From Limnothrix sp. FACHB-406 (lineage in GTDB: Bacteria > Cyanobacteriota > Cyanobacteriia > CACIAM-69d): a DNA stretch of 64,000 nucleotides. A program made the position numbers and the translations under genes. Below, one piece after another: positions 46,996 through 57,591 of the stretch. Location of the stretch: positions 1 to 64,000 of the forward strand of contig NZ_JACJSP010000013.1 in assembly GCF_014698235.1 (NCBI RefSeq), written 5' to 3'. Below the pieces are notes generated by a model, which worked only from the letters and a program-made list of their open reading frames with translations, did not search any database and was not told the origin of the DNA. Within the stretch, counting starts at the first letter, position 1, and each line of letters begins with the position of its first letter.

Positions 46996-48117
46996 ATGCA
47001 ACTGACAAGGGATGGCTCGAATTTCCAAAATCAGCGGCTTTTGCGGCAGTTTTTGCCTCCGTTGGGCCAATGGCTGGGGATTGTGGGGGCCATCGCCTGC
47101 TGCTGGGCCGCTCCTGTTTGGGCAGAATCAGCCCCGATACCAGCCCCGATGGGGGTGTCGCCGTCCATGACTGACCCCAGCACTTTGGCGAGTGCTCCGG
47201 TCAGCGCCCCGATCGCCATTCCTGCCACGCCTAACCCACAACTGGCACAAGACCTCTTAATCAATCCGGGTGATCCGGGGGTTTTTGATCGGTTCTGGGC
47301 CGACCTGGCTGGATCGCAAGTGATTTATCTGGGGGAAGTTCACGACCGATCCGCCGATGTGCCGATCAAATTGGAGGTTATCCACAGGACTTTTCAACAG
47401 GTGGAAAACTTTTCGCGCCAGGGTCAGCCCGGCCGGCTGGTCATTGCGCTGGAAATGTTTCAACAACCGTTCCAGTCGGCCTTGGATGACTACTTGGCGG
47501 GGCGGATTGACGAAGCCACCCTGCGCGATCGCACGGAATTTGACCAACGCTGGGGATTCGACTGGGAAATTATTGCGCCGATTTTGCGGTGGGCACGCGA
47601 TCGGGGTGTGGCCGTGGTGGCCTTGAACCTGCCCGTGGAAGTGACTCGCCAAATTGGTCGCCAGGGCTGGGATGCGCTCCCCGCCGAGGCTTGGCAATGG
47701 TTGCCCCCGCCCAATGAATTGCAACTGGGGTCTGCGGGTTACCGGGCCTGGTTGCGAGAAATTTATGACGAAATTCATCAACAGCACGGAGCCAGCGCCC
47801 AAAGTAGCGCCCAGAGTTCTGGGAGTGCCGATCGCACGGAACGCTTTAACCGATTTTTGGCCGCTCAGGCCGCTTGGGACGAAACCATGGCGGCGGGCAT
47901 TGCTCGGTTGCTGCAACGGCCGGGCGATCGGGTGGTGACCATTTTGGGTCGTGGCCACATGGTCTATGGGTGGGGCGTGCCCGATCGGCTGGCCCGGCGC
48001 AAACCCGATGTGGTGCAGCGATCGATCCTGTTGGGCCCCCTGGAAGCCCCCGAAATTTACCGCGATGGACGATCGATCAGTCACTACTGGTGGCCCAGTG
48101 CCCGATCGGCCCCGTGA
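46996..48117 (+). CDS. ChaN-family haem-binding-like lipoprotein/exported protein
   Basis: About 373 residues. A hydrophobic segment (WLGIVGAIACCWAAPVWAES) gives export. The ChaN/Tiki-like fold shows SQVIYLGEVHDRSADVPIKL (metal-type EVHD), LVIALEMFQQPFQSALDDYL, GFDWEIIAPILRWARDRG and VVTILGRGHMVYGWGVPDRL. Members bind haem or act in iron uptake in some bacteria. AGGAAG stands 9 bases before the ATG at 46996; an ATG at 46954 would add 14 residues. Three hundred residues after the signal match the family in order. Confidence 0.85.
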   Translation: MQLTRDGSNFQNQRLLRQFLPPLGQWLGIVGAIACCWAAPVWAESAPIPAPMGVSPSMTDPSTLASAPVSAPIAIPATPNPQLAQDLLINPGDPGVFDRFWADLAGSQVIYLGEVHDRSADVPIKLEVIHRTFQQVENFSRQGQPGRLVIALEMFQQPFQSALDDYLAGRIDEATLRDRTEFDQRWGFDWEIIAPILRWARDRGVAVVALNLPVEVTRQIGRQGWDALPAEAWQWLPPPNELQLGSAGYRAWLREIYDEIHQQHGASAQSSAQSSGSADRTERFNRFLAAQAAWDETMAAGIARLLQRPGDRVVTILGRGHMVYGWGVPDRLARRKPDVVQRSILLGPLEAPEIYRDGRSISHYWWPSARSAP

Positions 48118-48237
48118 AATTACTGATTAATCCAAGGGTTGATTAGTAATATTATGAGTCAGCATTATGAGTAAACGAGACCAACTCATGCTTAACAGCA
48201 TTGCTTAGGGTTTGTCATCGTCTTTGGGAGAAGTGAG

Positions 48238-49731
48238 TTGAGCTTTGCTTCAGTTTCGGATGCTCCGACGTTTCAGGAGCGAGTTGCGCATCTGACCGAA
48301 CAGCTTGAGCGATTTGCTCAAAAAGATCTTGATCCAACGGTTCGTGATGAATTAGCACTCGACATTCTGTGCGATCGAGATACCTTGCAAGCCATCCTCA
48401 AGGACTTGGCAAAGCATCAGCAACTGGAAGCCGCCACCGTTTCAGAAATCGACGCGCTCGATCGTCGCCTGGCAACCCTGGACTCAAAATTTCTGGCCAT
48501 TGCAGCCTTGCCCCGTTGGCGAGATACCTTTGATCCTGGCCCTAACGCCTGGTGGTGGTTTCCCGAAGCCGAAGGCTCCAAGCCCAAAATTGCAACCCGA
48601 CGACGGGAAATTTTCTGGCGGGGGGTGTCCGTTGTGTCCCTCCTGGCCACTGCCAGTGCCGCCAGCACCATCCTGCCGGTTTTCTCGATCGGGGGATTTG
48701 GCTTAGGAGAAGCCCTGGCCAGCGCCGGCCAGGTGACCGGGCTGGCCGTGTTGGGGCGTGGCGTGCTCACCCCCGAAGGAACCAAGGCCCTCAAACAGTT
48801 TTGCGCGAGGTTTTCGATTCCCGGCCAGTGGTATAGCGAGGCGATCGCCGCCTTTTCCATCACCCTTGGCGCTTTGTCCATGTGGGCCGCCCAAGACGGT
48901 CTGCCCCGGTGGTTTAACTATGCCGCCAATCAGCACTATCAACAGGGCGAGCTAGAGGAAGCCCGTGTAAATTATCAAAAAACGCTTTCTCTGATGCCCA
49001 ACAATGACGAAGCCTCATTGGGGCTGGGATTGGTTTATGAATCCCTGGGGCAACTCAAAGAAGCTGGCGATTCTTATCGGCAAGTGGCTGACCAAGGCGA
49101 CCCGATCGCCCTCAGTCGATTGGCACGAGTTCAGTTCTCTTTGTTGCTGAAAACCAAGCGATCCGACACGTTACTTCGCAATCAACAAACCTCGGAAGTC
49201 GAAGCCCTTTTAAAACTGGCACTGCACCGCATTGACATGAGGGGTCTATCAACCATTGATGCCGCTAACCAGCGCTATCAAATCTACCGAAATTTGGGGT
49301 GGTTGCGTTGGTGGCAACGGGATTATATCGGTGCGGAATCTGTCTTGAAACGTGCCATTAGAGAAGATGAATCTTTTCCCGAAAAACAGCTTGGCACAGG
49401 TCTTTCCCATTGCTTGCTGGCTCAAATTTATCGTGAAGAACAACGGGAGACGGAAGCCACTGCGGAATACAACATCTGTGTGCAAAAATCGCGGCCGGAA
49501 ACCCTCACAGAATATGAATGGTTCTTCCAAGTGGGGCAAGGACGGATGGCGACCTGTGTTGATACCAGCGCTGTGATGCGCGGCACAAGCCGAGAGATTA
49601 TCCGAAAACTACCCCTTTGTACGGAAGACGATCCAGGGCGCAAGAATTCTGTTGCGCCGGATCCCACTCAACCGGTCATTCAGTCATCGCCCAGCTCGAT
49701 GACCGGAACCGTTGCACCACCTAGCCCTTAA
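48238..49731 (+). CDS. TPR-repeat membrane protein
   Basis: 497 residues, starting at a TTG with GGGAG 9 bases before it. The N-terminal 110 residues are helical and charged. Hydrophobic segments lie near 130-165 (VSVVSLLATASAASTILPVF, LGEALASAGQVTGLAVLG) and 200-225 (AIAAFSITLGALSMWAA). From residue 230 on there are TPR-like hairpins (YQQGELEEARVNYQKTLSLM, ASLGLGLVYESLGQLKEAGD, GWLRWWQRDYIGAESVLKRA). The end is Ser/Pro-rich. The architecture suggests a membrane-anchored scaffold; no specific function is recognised. Its 3' end overlaps the kinase gene by four bases, tail to tail. Confidence 0.78.
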   Translation: MSFASVSDAPTFQERVAHLTEQLERFAQKDLDPTVRDELALDILCDRDTLQAILKDLAKHQQLEAATVSEIDALDRRLATLDSKFLAIAALPRWRDTFDPGPNAWWWFPEAEGSKPKIATRRREIFWRGVSVVSLLATASAASTILPVFSIGGFGLGEALASAGQVTGLAVLGRGVLTPEGTKALKQFCARFSIPGQWYSEAIAAFSITLGALSMWAAQDGLPRWFNYAANQHYQQGELEEARVNYQKTLSLMPNNDEASLGLGLVYESLGQLKEAGDSYRQVADQGDPIALSRLARVQFSLLLKTKRSDTLLRNQQTSEVEALLKLALHRIDMRGLSTIDAANQRYQIYRNLGWLRWWQRDYIGAESVLKRAIREDESFPEKQLGTGLSHCLLAQIYREEQRETEATAEYNICVQKSRPETLTEYEWFFQVGQGRMATCVDTSAVMRGTSREIIRKLPLCTEDDPGRKNSVAPDPTQPVIQSSPSSMTGTVAPPSP

Positions 49732-52700
49732 CCCAGGAAAGAGATTGAAGAGGAAGAGGGTTCCCGATCGCCCGTTGCGCCACTCGATCGACTATCCAAA
49801 ACCGATTGGGTCAGTTGGACAATTTCCGGAAACGCAAAGTTTTCCGTTAAGTGGGTCAGGGTTTGAAAGAGGTCGTAATAAGGGCTAGGAATCTGTTGCA
49901 AGAGTTGAGTAATGGTTTGATCAGAACAGGTAAGGGCCGCATGGTGTAAAGCGGCAATCCAAGCCTGGGGCATCACCGATAAATCCACGGTGGGTGGCTG
50001 GTTGATCGCGCCTAGGGAGCTGACAGAGCGATCGGGCACATCGGTTCTGAGTTCTGCATAACGGTACTTTAAGGGCAAATATTTTGCCATCATCTGAAAG
50101 GGTTCATCGAGGGCAAAAGGCTTGCTCATATAGTCATTACAACCGGCTGCGATCGCCAGCGAAGGATCATCGGCAGACCCCTGGGCCGTAATGGCAATGA
50201 TCGTGGTTAAGGAAAAGGGTGCTTGATGCTGACTTTCCCAACGCCGTTGCTCCAGAGTGCGAATTTTTCGCGTTGTGGCATAACCATCTAATCCTGGCAT
50301 TCGCAAATCCATCCAAATCAGATGGGGCTGCCAATCTTGCCATTGGGCGATCGCTTCTAAACCGTTTCTTGCTTCATGAATTTGCAAACCCAAACAGGAC
50401 AGTAGCCGCACCAAAAGCTGGCGATTTTCTGTTTGATCATCCACCACCAAAATCCGATAGTCCGTGCGATCGCTCGCTAACCCCACAATTTGGGGAATCG
50501 GCGTATTGGTTTGCGATATCGCCTGATGAGTCACCAAAACAGGGAGATAAAAGCGGAAAAGGCTGCCTTGGCCCAGTTGGCTTTCAGCGGTAATTTCTCC
50601 ACCCATTAACTCCACCAGTTGGCGACTAATGGCTAAACCCAAGCCGGTTCCACTATGGGCATCTTGGTGATCCATTGCCTGCACAAAATCATCAAAAATG
50701 GTTTCCAAATGTTCAGGAGCAATGCCAATTCCACTATCTTGAACCTCAAACAGTAAGGTGGTTTGGGTGGGCGTAGAGGGCGATCGCTCCGTTGATGCGC
50801 CATTCGTAGCAACCGAATTAGGAATAGGTGTTATCTCTGAGGAAACTGCCTCAAAATCAGGAATATTTGGGGGTGAAGTTTCCGTAACAGGGGGTAACTG
50901 GTTTGGGCTGCTGTTGTGGGAACGTAGCCGCACTCGAATAAAGCCTGTTTGCGTAAACTTCAGGGCGTTGCTAATCAAATTAATCAAAACTTGCTCTAGC
51001 TTTCGGCCATCAACCAGGGCATGGGTGGGTAATAATTCGGCCAGTTGTAAATCTAGCTGTAGTCCCTTATGTTGGGCTTGCAACAAAAATAGATCGGCCA
51101 CACTTTGCATTAATTCCCGCAGGTTAATGACCTGAGGCGCGAGGGTTAATTTACCGGCTTCTATTTTAGATAGATCTAAGATCTCGTTGATGAGTTTTAA
51201 AAGATGCTCACCACTGCGATAAATTCGCTGTAAGTCGTCCCGCTGGGTGGGTGACAAAACCGCTTCTCGCTGCAAAATATTGGTAAATCCAAGAATAATG
51301 TTGAGAGGGGTTCGGAGTTCATGGCTCATTTTGGCCAGGAAGGTACTTTTCGCACGGTTAGCCACTTCTGCGGCCTCTTTGGCTTGATGTAACTCCCGTT
51401 CCACTTGTTTTCGATCGCTGATGTCACTGAGGATGCCAATCAGGCAATCTTGACCTTCCAAATAGCTGATGGTGGCTGAGAGCAGAACCGTTTTAATTTC
51501 ACCAGATTTGGTGCAAAATTCCGTTTCAAATTCGCGAATCCATCCCTGCTCTTTCACGATATTTCGAAACTCAATCAAATCATTGGGATCTTTCCAAAGC
51601 TGCATTTCAGTGCAGGTTTTGCCCACCATTTCCATGTGAGAATAGCCCAAAATTCGTGTGAAATTATCATTAATATTCAAGCAATAACCATCATTGACTT
51701 TGGCAATCCAGGCGGCTTCTGGGCCGGCTTGAAAGATGGTGGCGAATTTTAATTCTGATTGACGCAGGGCCAGTTCCATCCGTTTTTGATCGGTGATGTT
51801 GGTGATGGTTCCCACCAGTTTCACCACTCGACCCTGTTGATCAAAAATCGGCTCGCCGCGACTGATCAGATAGATGATTGATCCGTCGCGCCGTTGGATG
51901 CCATGTTCGATCGTGTAGGGAATTCCTTGCTCGATCGCCTCCGTGACCGTGGCCACAAATCGCGGGCGATCGGCCTCGGGGAGCAAATCAAAAAGGTCAG
52001 GATGGCCCGGTTCTTGGGCATCGGGTTCCAATCCCAAAATGCGAAACTGTTCCGCAGACCAAGTGCTTGTGCCCGTCGCCACATCAAATTCCCAACTGCC
52101 CACCTGGGCAATCCGTTGGGCTTCCGTGAGGGCCGCCGTTTTCTGGGCCACCTGTTGCTCCAGGTCACGGGCATAGGTGTGGCGGAGTTGGTCGGCCGCT
52201 TGCAAGGCTCCCACCATTTGCTGAAAGGCTTGGGTTAAGCGATTCACTTCCGCCACCCGCGTTTTGGGCAGGGGGTTGGCATGTTGGCCGGCGGCGATCG
52301 CCCGGGTTGCTTCTGTCAAATTTCGCAGCGATCGGCTCAAGCGTTTGGCCGTCCAAGTGCCCGTTCCCAAGGATCCTGCCAAGGCCAACAAACAAAACCA
52401 AAGATTTTGGCGATGATTAGCCTCAATCTCACCAATGAAATCGGCTTCCGGAACCGCCGTGACCACAAGCCAATGCAATCCATAGGCATCTTGGTAGGGG
52501 GTGACTTTCGTAAACAACGTGCCATTTTGAAAGGCTAATCGCCACCGTTGTTCCGTTTGAATGGCTTGCCATTGGGGATCTTTTTGTTGAAGTTGCTGGG
52601 CAATGGCCCTGGTTTCTGAATTACGACTTTGGGCCAGCGATAATCTTGTGGGATAGGGTTGGTTGGGTTGCTGAATGTAGGGCAATTCCAGGGTTGAAGT

Positions 52701-53600
52701 GGCCACCAAATTGCCCGATCGATCCACAATAAACGCCTGACCTCGGGGCGAAATCTGCAACTGATTGAGGAAGGTATTCAACCCCGACAATAAAACCGTG
52801 CGGCTTAAAACGCCGCGAAAATTGCGATTGCCATCATAAATTGGCAACAATGCATCAATGCCCAACATTGGAATCACGCGATGGGTGTAAACCGGTGACC
52901 AAGTGGGCTGGCGACTATTTTGGGCCCGTTGAAACCAGGCCGTTTGTCGCACATCATCGGTAATTTGATAGGCGGCTTCCAAGGGTTGCCCTTGGTCATT
53001 CACACGCGAATAGAGGCGCTGGTTGGGCAGGTTGGGGCTGGCCTCTGCCAGGAACTGTGTACCTACGGGATAGGATTTGCCCGTCAACTGCTCAATTTGT
53101 TGGCGCAACTCCAAATTGACCGATCGCACATAGCCCACCAGCAAGCCCCGATCGTTGGCAAACATGGTCGCCACCAGACTGGGATCCGTGGCCATCTGTT
53201 GCCACAGATAATCGCGCCAAGGGGTGGAGTCATCCAACGGCAGCTTGCCCCCTTGGATCGCTCGGCCATTGGCGGCCAAGGTGTGTTGTTGCTTGCTGAG
53301 CAGACTATCCACATGATCACGCACCCGGTGATCCACGGCATCCAGCAGGCGATTGGCCAAATTTTCTACGGAGGTTTGGCCGCTGCGGTAGGACCAATAG
53401 CCGACCAAGCTCACCGCCCCCACCACCTGCACCACAAAGGGAACCGTCAACACCCAAAACAGGCTGATGGCCGCAGAGCGATTGGCCACAGATCGATCGG
53501 GCTGATTTTGGCCATGCCGCAACAGCGAAATCCGTTGCCAAAGGCCTTGGATCCGACGAGGGAGCCGCATTTTTCGCCAGCGTGGCTGTTGAAGATTCAT
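49728..53600 (-). CDS. Hybrid sensor histidine kinase (Cache-HAMP-PAS-PAS-HK-REC)
   Basis: 1290 residues. Two membrane helices (about 44-70 and 398-415) enclose a periplasmic double-Cache sensor. A HAMP domain (416-470), two PAS/PAC domains (495-610 and 615-735) and HisKA with H760 (FLAKMSHELRTPL) follow. The ATPase domain has NLISNALKF (N box), DSGIGI and GTGLGLAIS, with a 55-residue low-complexity insertion (892-946). A receiver domain with D1098 (LIWMDLRMPGLDG) closes the signalling part; the last 120 residues are not recognised. No DNA-binding output, so a separate phosphotransfer partner is expected. Signal unknown. Start ATG at 53600. Confidence 0.95.
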   Translation of the reverse strand: MNLQQPRWRKMRLPRRIQGLWQRISLLRHGQNQPDRSVANRSAAISLFWVLTVPFVVQVVGAVSLVGYWSYRSGQTSVENLANRLLDAVDHRVRDHVDSLLSKQQHTLAANGRAIQGGKLPLDDSTPWRDYLWQQMATDPSLVATMFANDRGLLVGYVRSVNLELRQQIEQLTGKSYPVGTQFLAEASPNLPNQRLYSRVNDQGQPLEAAYQITDDVRQTAWFQRAQNSRQPTWSPVYTHRVIPMLGIDALLPIYDGNRNFRGVLSRTVLLSGLNTFLNQLQISPRGQAFIVDRSGNLVATSTLELPYIQQPNQPYPTRLSLAQSRNSETRAIAQQLQQKDPQWQAIQTEQRWRLAFQNGTLFTKVTPYQDAYGLHWLVVTAVPEADFIGEIEANHRQNLWFCLLALAGSLGTGTWTAKRLSRSLRNLTEATRAIAAGQHANPLPKTRVAEVNRLTQAFQQMVGALQAADQLRHTYARDLEQQVAQKTAALTEAQRIAQVGSWEFDVATGTSTWSAEQFRILGLEPDAQEPGHPDLFDLLPEADRPRFVATVTEAIEQGIPYTIEHGIQRRDGSIIYLISRGEPIFDQQGRVVKLVGTITNITDQKRMELALRQSELKFATIFQAGPEAAWIAKVNDGYCLNINDNFTRILGYSHMEMVGKTCTEMQLWKDPNDLIEFRNIVKEQGWIREFETEFCTKSGEIKTVLLSATISYLEGQDCLIGILSDISDRKQVERELHQAKEAAEVANRAKSTFLAKMSHELRTPLNIILGFTNILQREAVLSPTQRDDLQRIYRSGEHLLKLINEILDLSKIEAGKLTLAPQVINLRELMQSVADLFLLQAQHKGLQLDLQLAELLPTHALVDGRKLEQVLINLISNALKFTQTGFIRVRLRSHNSSPNQLPPVTETSPPNIPDFEAVSSEITPIPNSVATNGASTERSPSTPTQTTLLFEVQDSGIGIAPEHLETIFDDFVQAMDHQDAHSGTGLGLAISRQLVELMGGEITAESQLGQGSLFRFYLPVLVTHQAISQTNTPIPQIVGLASDRTDYRILVVDDQTENRQLLVRLLSCLGLQIHEARNGLEAIAQWQDWQPHLIWMDLRMPGLDGYATTRKIRTLEQRRWESQHQAPFSLTTIIAITAQGSADDPSLAIAAGCNDYMSKPFALDEPFQMMAKYLPLKYRYAELRTDVPDRSVSSLGAINQPPTVDLSVMPQAWIAALHHAALTCSDQTITQLLQQIPSPYYDLFQTLTHLTENFAFPEIVQLTQSVLDSRSSGATGDREPSSSSISFLG

Positions 53601-54658
53601 AGGCTCATGCGGGACTGACGGGGCAATTCAGGCGCGTTCAGGGGCCCTTGTCCTAGCGGTTTGGGAAATGACGGGGAGACTGGAGGCAGCGGCTTGGGTC
53701 GGAAATAGTCGGTTTGATTTGGGGCATGGGTGGGTAGTGGCATCCCAATCGCTCAGCGGTGGATGACCTGACTGCAATGGTGCGATCGACCGGTTTGCAA
53801 TCCTCGACTGCGATCACAATCGGGGCCCGATCGCAGTTCGATCGCGCTGTTGCCTAACCAATCGCTTACAACTGGTATTAACACTATCAGCGACTGATGA
53901 TCTGTAACGCTATCTACCTACTAATCGAGTAGATCTACTGAAGTGTTAGAAATATCACAGTGTTCTTTGCTCGATCGCTTGAACTCATATTGATAATTCT
54001 ATTGATATCAACTTATGGAACTGAGGTTTTATAAGTTTTGTAAGTGTGCTGATCTGGCAAGAAATTGCCCTTGATGGCTCAGATTAGTTGAAAGTTTGAT
54101 TCACCTAGTCAACCGCTGAAAAATTACCTTAAATGACTATACCAACCCATGAGAAAGAATTTTGGCTTGCTGGAAATTACGGCGAGTTAGTCCACCAGAG
54201 ATCACAAGAATCCCAGGATGACAACAATACGAGTCCCTTGATTTTGAAAAGGGTAAATTGTGCAAGATTTGATCTGGGCTTAAGGATACTTAAAATTCCA
54301 GCAGAAACCAGATTGGGAATCGGCTATTCTGGACTAGGCCTTAACCTATGATTCGGGTTTTTGATTCCGCAAAAGTTAGGATAGTCAGTGTTAGAAAAAT
54401 AACCCAATTGTCTTGGGCAGGGTGGCAAATTAGGTCACCTCATCAATGCACCCAAAATACTCCTGTTTTCCCCAAGGGTGATTGCTAAAGTTTTGTTCTG
54501 GAACTGACGCTTGGCAACCTGAGCCATCGCGGCGGTTGGCTGGGATGCCAGGGGCTCGGGTGAAAGTGCAACCGTGTTGATCAGGAATTTTTGATCAGAA
54601 ATTGGCGAAGATCATCGGCTAGGATCGACGCAACTTTCAGGCCGTTTGGATAACTCCC
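53601..54658. other. Long intergenic region, AT-rich centre
   Basis: About 1060 bases between divergent genes. 53860-54130 is AT-rich. A 72-codon frame at 54133-54351 (MTIPTHEKEFWLAGNYGELV) has no strong ribosome site and no known domain, so it is not called a gene. No hairpin with T run or RNA family is seen. Confidence 0.35.
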
Positions 54659-55588
54659 ATGTCTGCGACAGCATCGTTTATTCGCCAAAGCCAACTGCTG
54701 GGCCGCTTGGTGCTCGATCGCGCCACTACGGAAACTCTGGGCCATGTGGCCGCCCTGTGGGTGGATCCGCGAGCAGCCCGGGTGTTGGGGATTGTGATTC
54801 GATCGGGGCCGTTGCCGCTGAATTTGTCCTTGAAGTTGCCGCTGGGTGGCCCGTTGCGAGCCTGTGCCTGGGGTCAGGTGGTGGCGATCGGGGCGGATAG
54901 CGTGTTGGTGGATCTGGGAACCCAAGGGGAGAGCCTGCAACAGCCGGAGGGAGCCTTTGACCTTGTGGGTCACGAGGTTTGGACTGACGGAGGCAATCGA
55001 ATTGGCACGGTGGCGGATCTGGAGTTGGATCCAGCCGTGGGCCGGGTCGATCGCTACCTCTTCCGGCGCGAAGGCGTGGCGGATGTGGCCTATAGCTTGC
55101 CGGCCGGAGCGGCCATCAGCGGCGGGCCCAAGCGGCTGTTGGTGGTGACCCAGGCGGCCGAGGCGGCCGAGGCGGTTCCTTTGACGGCCGCTTGGGATCA
55201 GGCTTTGGATTCGGTGCAAACTTCGGTGCAAACCACCCTGCGCCAAGTGCAGGAAAAGACAAAGCCGATCGCCGAAACGGCCCGCAGTCGGTTTGCGGAT
55301 TTGGCCCGGGAAGCCCGCGATCGGGCCAAGTCTTTGGCGGACACAGCCCGCACCCGCGCCACGGAGCTGACAGAAACCATGCGCGATCGCGCCGATCGCC
55401 TGACCCAGGAAAGTCAGTCACCCCAGCGCGATCGCCCCGCTGGAAATTTGCCCGCCGCCCCAGAGAATGCTGCGACGGATGATGATGATCCGATCGACCT
55501 GTGGGATGAAGATTCCCCCGCGATCGACACGCCCGCAAGCCCGATCGAAACCGATTCCCACCAGCCACCTCAGCCACCTAACGCCTAG
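54659..55588 (+). CDS. PRC-barrel domain protein
   Basis: 309 residues. Two PRC-barrel units: FIRQSQLLGRLVLDRATTET and LGHVAALWVDPRAARVLGI, then DLVGHEVWTDGGNRIGTVAD and LELDPAVGRVDRYLFR. From residue 190 an amphipathic helix repeats TRSRFADLAREARDRAKSLA-like and DTARTRATELTETMRDRADR, which could bind a partner or coat a membrane. The C-terminal 60 residues are Pro/Asp-rich and disordered. PRC-barrels occur in RNA-processing and photosynthetic assembly factors. Function here unknown. Confidence 0.82.
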   Translation: MSATASFIRQSQLLGRLVLDRATTETLGHVAALWVDPRAARVLGIVIRSGPLPLNLSLKLPLGGPLRACAWGQVVAIGADSVLVDLGTQGESLQQPEGAFDLVGHEVWTDGGNRIGTVADLELDPAVGRVDRYLFRREGVADVAYSLPAGAAISGGPKRLLVVTQAAEAAEAVPLTAAWDQALDSVQTSVQTTLRQVQEKTKPIAETARSRFADLAREARDRAKSLADTARTRATELTETMRDRADRLTQESQSPQRDRPAGNLPAAPENAATDDDDPIDLWDEDSPAIDTPASPIETDSHQPPQPPNA

Positions 55589-55607
55589 GAAGCGCCTCAA
55601 GGCTGAA

Positions 55608-56099
55608 TCATGCGTCTTCGCCATTGGCTGACTGTAATGAATCCTGGGCAGAAGGGCGATCGGGCGGCTGCACTGGCAACAAGTTCTGTTCTTTCAGATA
55701 GCCCAACAGCCAATTCACCGCCGTTGCCCGTCGGGTTTTGCGGGGCACTAATTCCCCCACCTTGTAGCCCTTGAAGCCCAAATATTCCTTCAGCAATTGC
55801 TTATTCTCGGCGGGAATCGATCGAGTCAGCTTCACCGTGGCTGGGCGGCTTTCAATAAAGTTCGGCGGTTCTGGATAATCCCCTTGCCAGTCCGCCGGAG
55901 CCAACCAAGCTTGGGTGTTTGGATCCCATTGGTAACCCAACCCATGCCACAGCAGTTGATTTACCCGGTCATCCTCTAGTTGATCGTCTAAAATGTCCCA
56001 CAGCAGCTCGATCGTGAGACTGGGCAAGCGATCGGGGAATCCGTCCGGTAACGCCACCGTTGAGCGTTCCGTGCAGTTTGGCTCCTGACAACTACTCAT
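55608..56099 (-). CDS. DUF1823-family protein
   Basis: 163 residues, a family I know from cyanobacteria and chloroplast-bearing organisms. Signature: LTIELLWDILDDQLEDDRVN, QLLWHGLGYQWDPNTQAWL, DYPEPPNFIESRPATVKLTR and the following PAENKQLLKEYLGFKGYKVG plus PRKTRRATAVNWLLGYL. Soluble, no motif for catalysis. Convergent with the PRC-barrel gene, separated from it by 19 bases. Function unknown. Confidence 0.87.
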   Translation of the reverse strand: MSSCQEPNCTERSTVALPDGFPDRLPSLTIELLWDILDDQLEDDRVNQLLWHGLGYQWDPNTQAWLAPADWQGDYPEPPNFIESRPATVKLTRSIPAENKQLLKEYLGFKGYKVGELVPRKTRRATAVNWLLGYLKEQNLLPVQPPDRPSAQDSLQSANGEDA

Positions 56100-56634
56100 G
56101 AAAGACCTCTTTTCAGAACCGCAATTAACTTATGAGTCTTGTCAATTTATTACATCAAAAAATGGCATCAAATTGTAATGAAGTCTAATCAATGATATTC
56201 AATCAATCAAGTTAAATTTATTCTATCTTGATATTCATTCCTGTAATTCCTTGACTCGATCAACACTCAGTTTTCTCTAAATCTTCTATCTTGACTGTCC
56301 TCTTGCATTCACCCTGGAATGATTCAGCATTGGTCTAGTCCGCACTTGATTGCAAAATCATTCCTTGCTCTAGCAGCCTGAACCAAAACCTAACCATTGG
56401 GATGCATGAAAAACACAACTCTCGATCGCTCGATTTTGGAGTCCCATTGCATTTGCTTCTTCATCCAATCCTTAATTTAAGTAATCATCAACCAATCTTT
56501 GCTGAATCTTTAAAAATTCCCCTTGATTCCGCCAAATCTTAAAGCTAAGTTAGATTCCATAAGGGGTCATAAAAGCGACGCGGAATGCCACGCGGTCGAA
56601 CTTTGCTCTCAATACCCATCCTCTTGTGGAAGAT
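56100..56634. other. AT-rich leader before the PEP-CTERM gene
   Basis: 535 bases, strongly AT-rich, no HIP1 octamer. The promoters of the DUF1823 gene (left) and of the PEP-CTERM gene (right) should be here. No gene is recognised. Confidence 0.35.
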
Positions 56635-57432
56635 ATGAAATCTTGGTTTGCCCCCAGCGTTGCACTTGCAACCATTTCGCTGAGTTCCATCGCAGCTCCC
56701 GCCCTTGCCCTCAGCATCAGCTACTCCGATGCCTACGTGCCGGATGCCAGCACGGTTACGACCCTGAATGCTATTGATGCATTTACGGGCGGCCTCACAG
56801 ACGCAGAAGCCCGAAATGGCCTTTATGGTTTCACGGATATTGAAGAAGTCCTGTCGATTCAGAAGTTCGATCCTAGCCTTGGAACTCTGAAATCAGCCAA
56901 GTTGACCTTTGATACGGGACTTTGGCAAAAGGCTTACTACGAGCACCTCGGTCGTTTGCGCCCCGGCAACGCAGCAGCCATCAAATTTGATTTTGAGGCT
57001 AATTTAAACCTGACATCCAGCGGCGGCACGTCAGTTTTTGATATTCCCCTCACGGGTGCTCATGATTTTACGGCATCCTCATTTGATGGAACCCAAGACT
57101 TTGCTGGCACTTCGGGCCGGAAGTTTGCTACTTCTTTGAACGGTCAATATCAACAAACCAAAACCATCACTGATGCCGCAGCTTTGGCTGGCTTCATCGG
57201 TGCTGGTTCGATCGACTACACCTTCTCCGCTTCGGCTCTGTTCAGTGTCTTTGGCCCTGGTAACTTGAGTGCCGGTGTGCTGACCCTGGCTAAAGGTGCG
57301 CTGCGGGTTGAGTACGAATACGAAAAAGAATCCACCTCAGTGCCAGAACCCACCGCGCTGTTGGGTCTTGGTTTGGTGGCTGGTGGGGCAATGGTTCAGC
57401 GTCGTCTGCGGGCTGCAGCACCCCGAAACTAG
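56635..57432 (+). CDS. PEP-CTERM exported protein
   Basis: 265 residues. N-terminal signal peptide SWFAPSVALATISLSSIAAP and ALA cleavage site. The middle is a beta-rich domain of the choice-of-anchor type (ISYSDAYVPDASTVTTLNAI; TSGRKFATSLNGQYQQTKT). The C-terminus has the sorting signal VPEPTALLGLGLVAGGAMVQ and RRLR, i.e. PEP motif, hydrophobic helix and basic tail, recognised by an exosortase. The exosortase gene is not in this window. The ATG at 56635 is preferred to a GTG nine bases upstream. A clear terminator follows at 57592. Confidence 0.9.
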   Translation: MKSWFAPSVALATISLSSIAAPALALSISYSDAYVPDASTVTTLNAIDAFTGGLTDAEARNGLYGFTDIEEVLSIQKFDPSLGTLKSAKLTFDTGLWQKAYYEHLGRLRPGNAAAIKFDFEANLNLTSSGGTSVFDIPLTGAHDFTASSFDGTQDFAGTSGRKFATSLNGQYQQTKTITDAAALAGFIGAGSIDYTFSASALFSVFGPGNLSAGVLTLAKGALRVEYEYEKESTSVPEPTALLGLGLVAGGAMVQRRLRAAAPRN

Positions 57433-57591
57433 GTTGCAATGCCTGTCAATGGCAGCTTGGAACTAGCTCGCCAGTCGATCGAACCCTAGCCAATTTAGGG
57501 ATGAGGCTGGGGGACTGAAAAGATAGCCCGAGCTGTTCTTGACTGCGCTCCTGTGGACTGCACAACTGAATTGCACAAGTTGGTACTGTTG

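Noticed and set aside
47378-47386. TTATCCACA, the E. coli-type DnaA box
   Set aside because: Single site inside the ChaN coding region, far from the cluster; expected by chance.
54133-54351. 72-codon ORF in the gap before the PRC-barrel gene
   Set aside because: No clear Shine-Dalgarno site, no recognisable domain and no support from neighbours.
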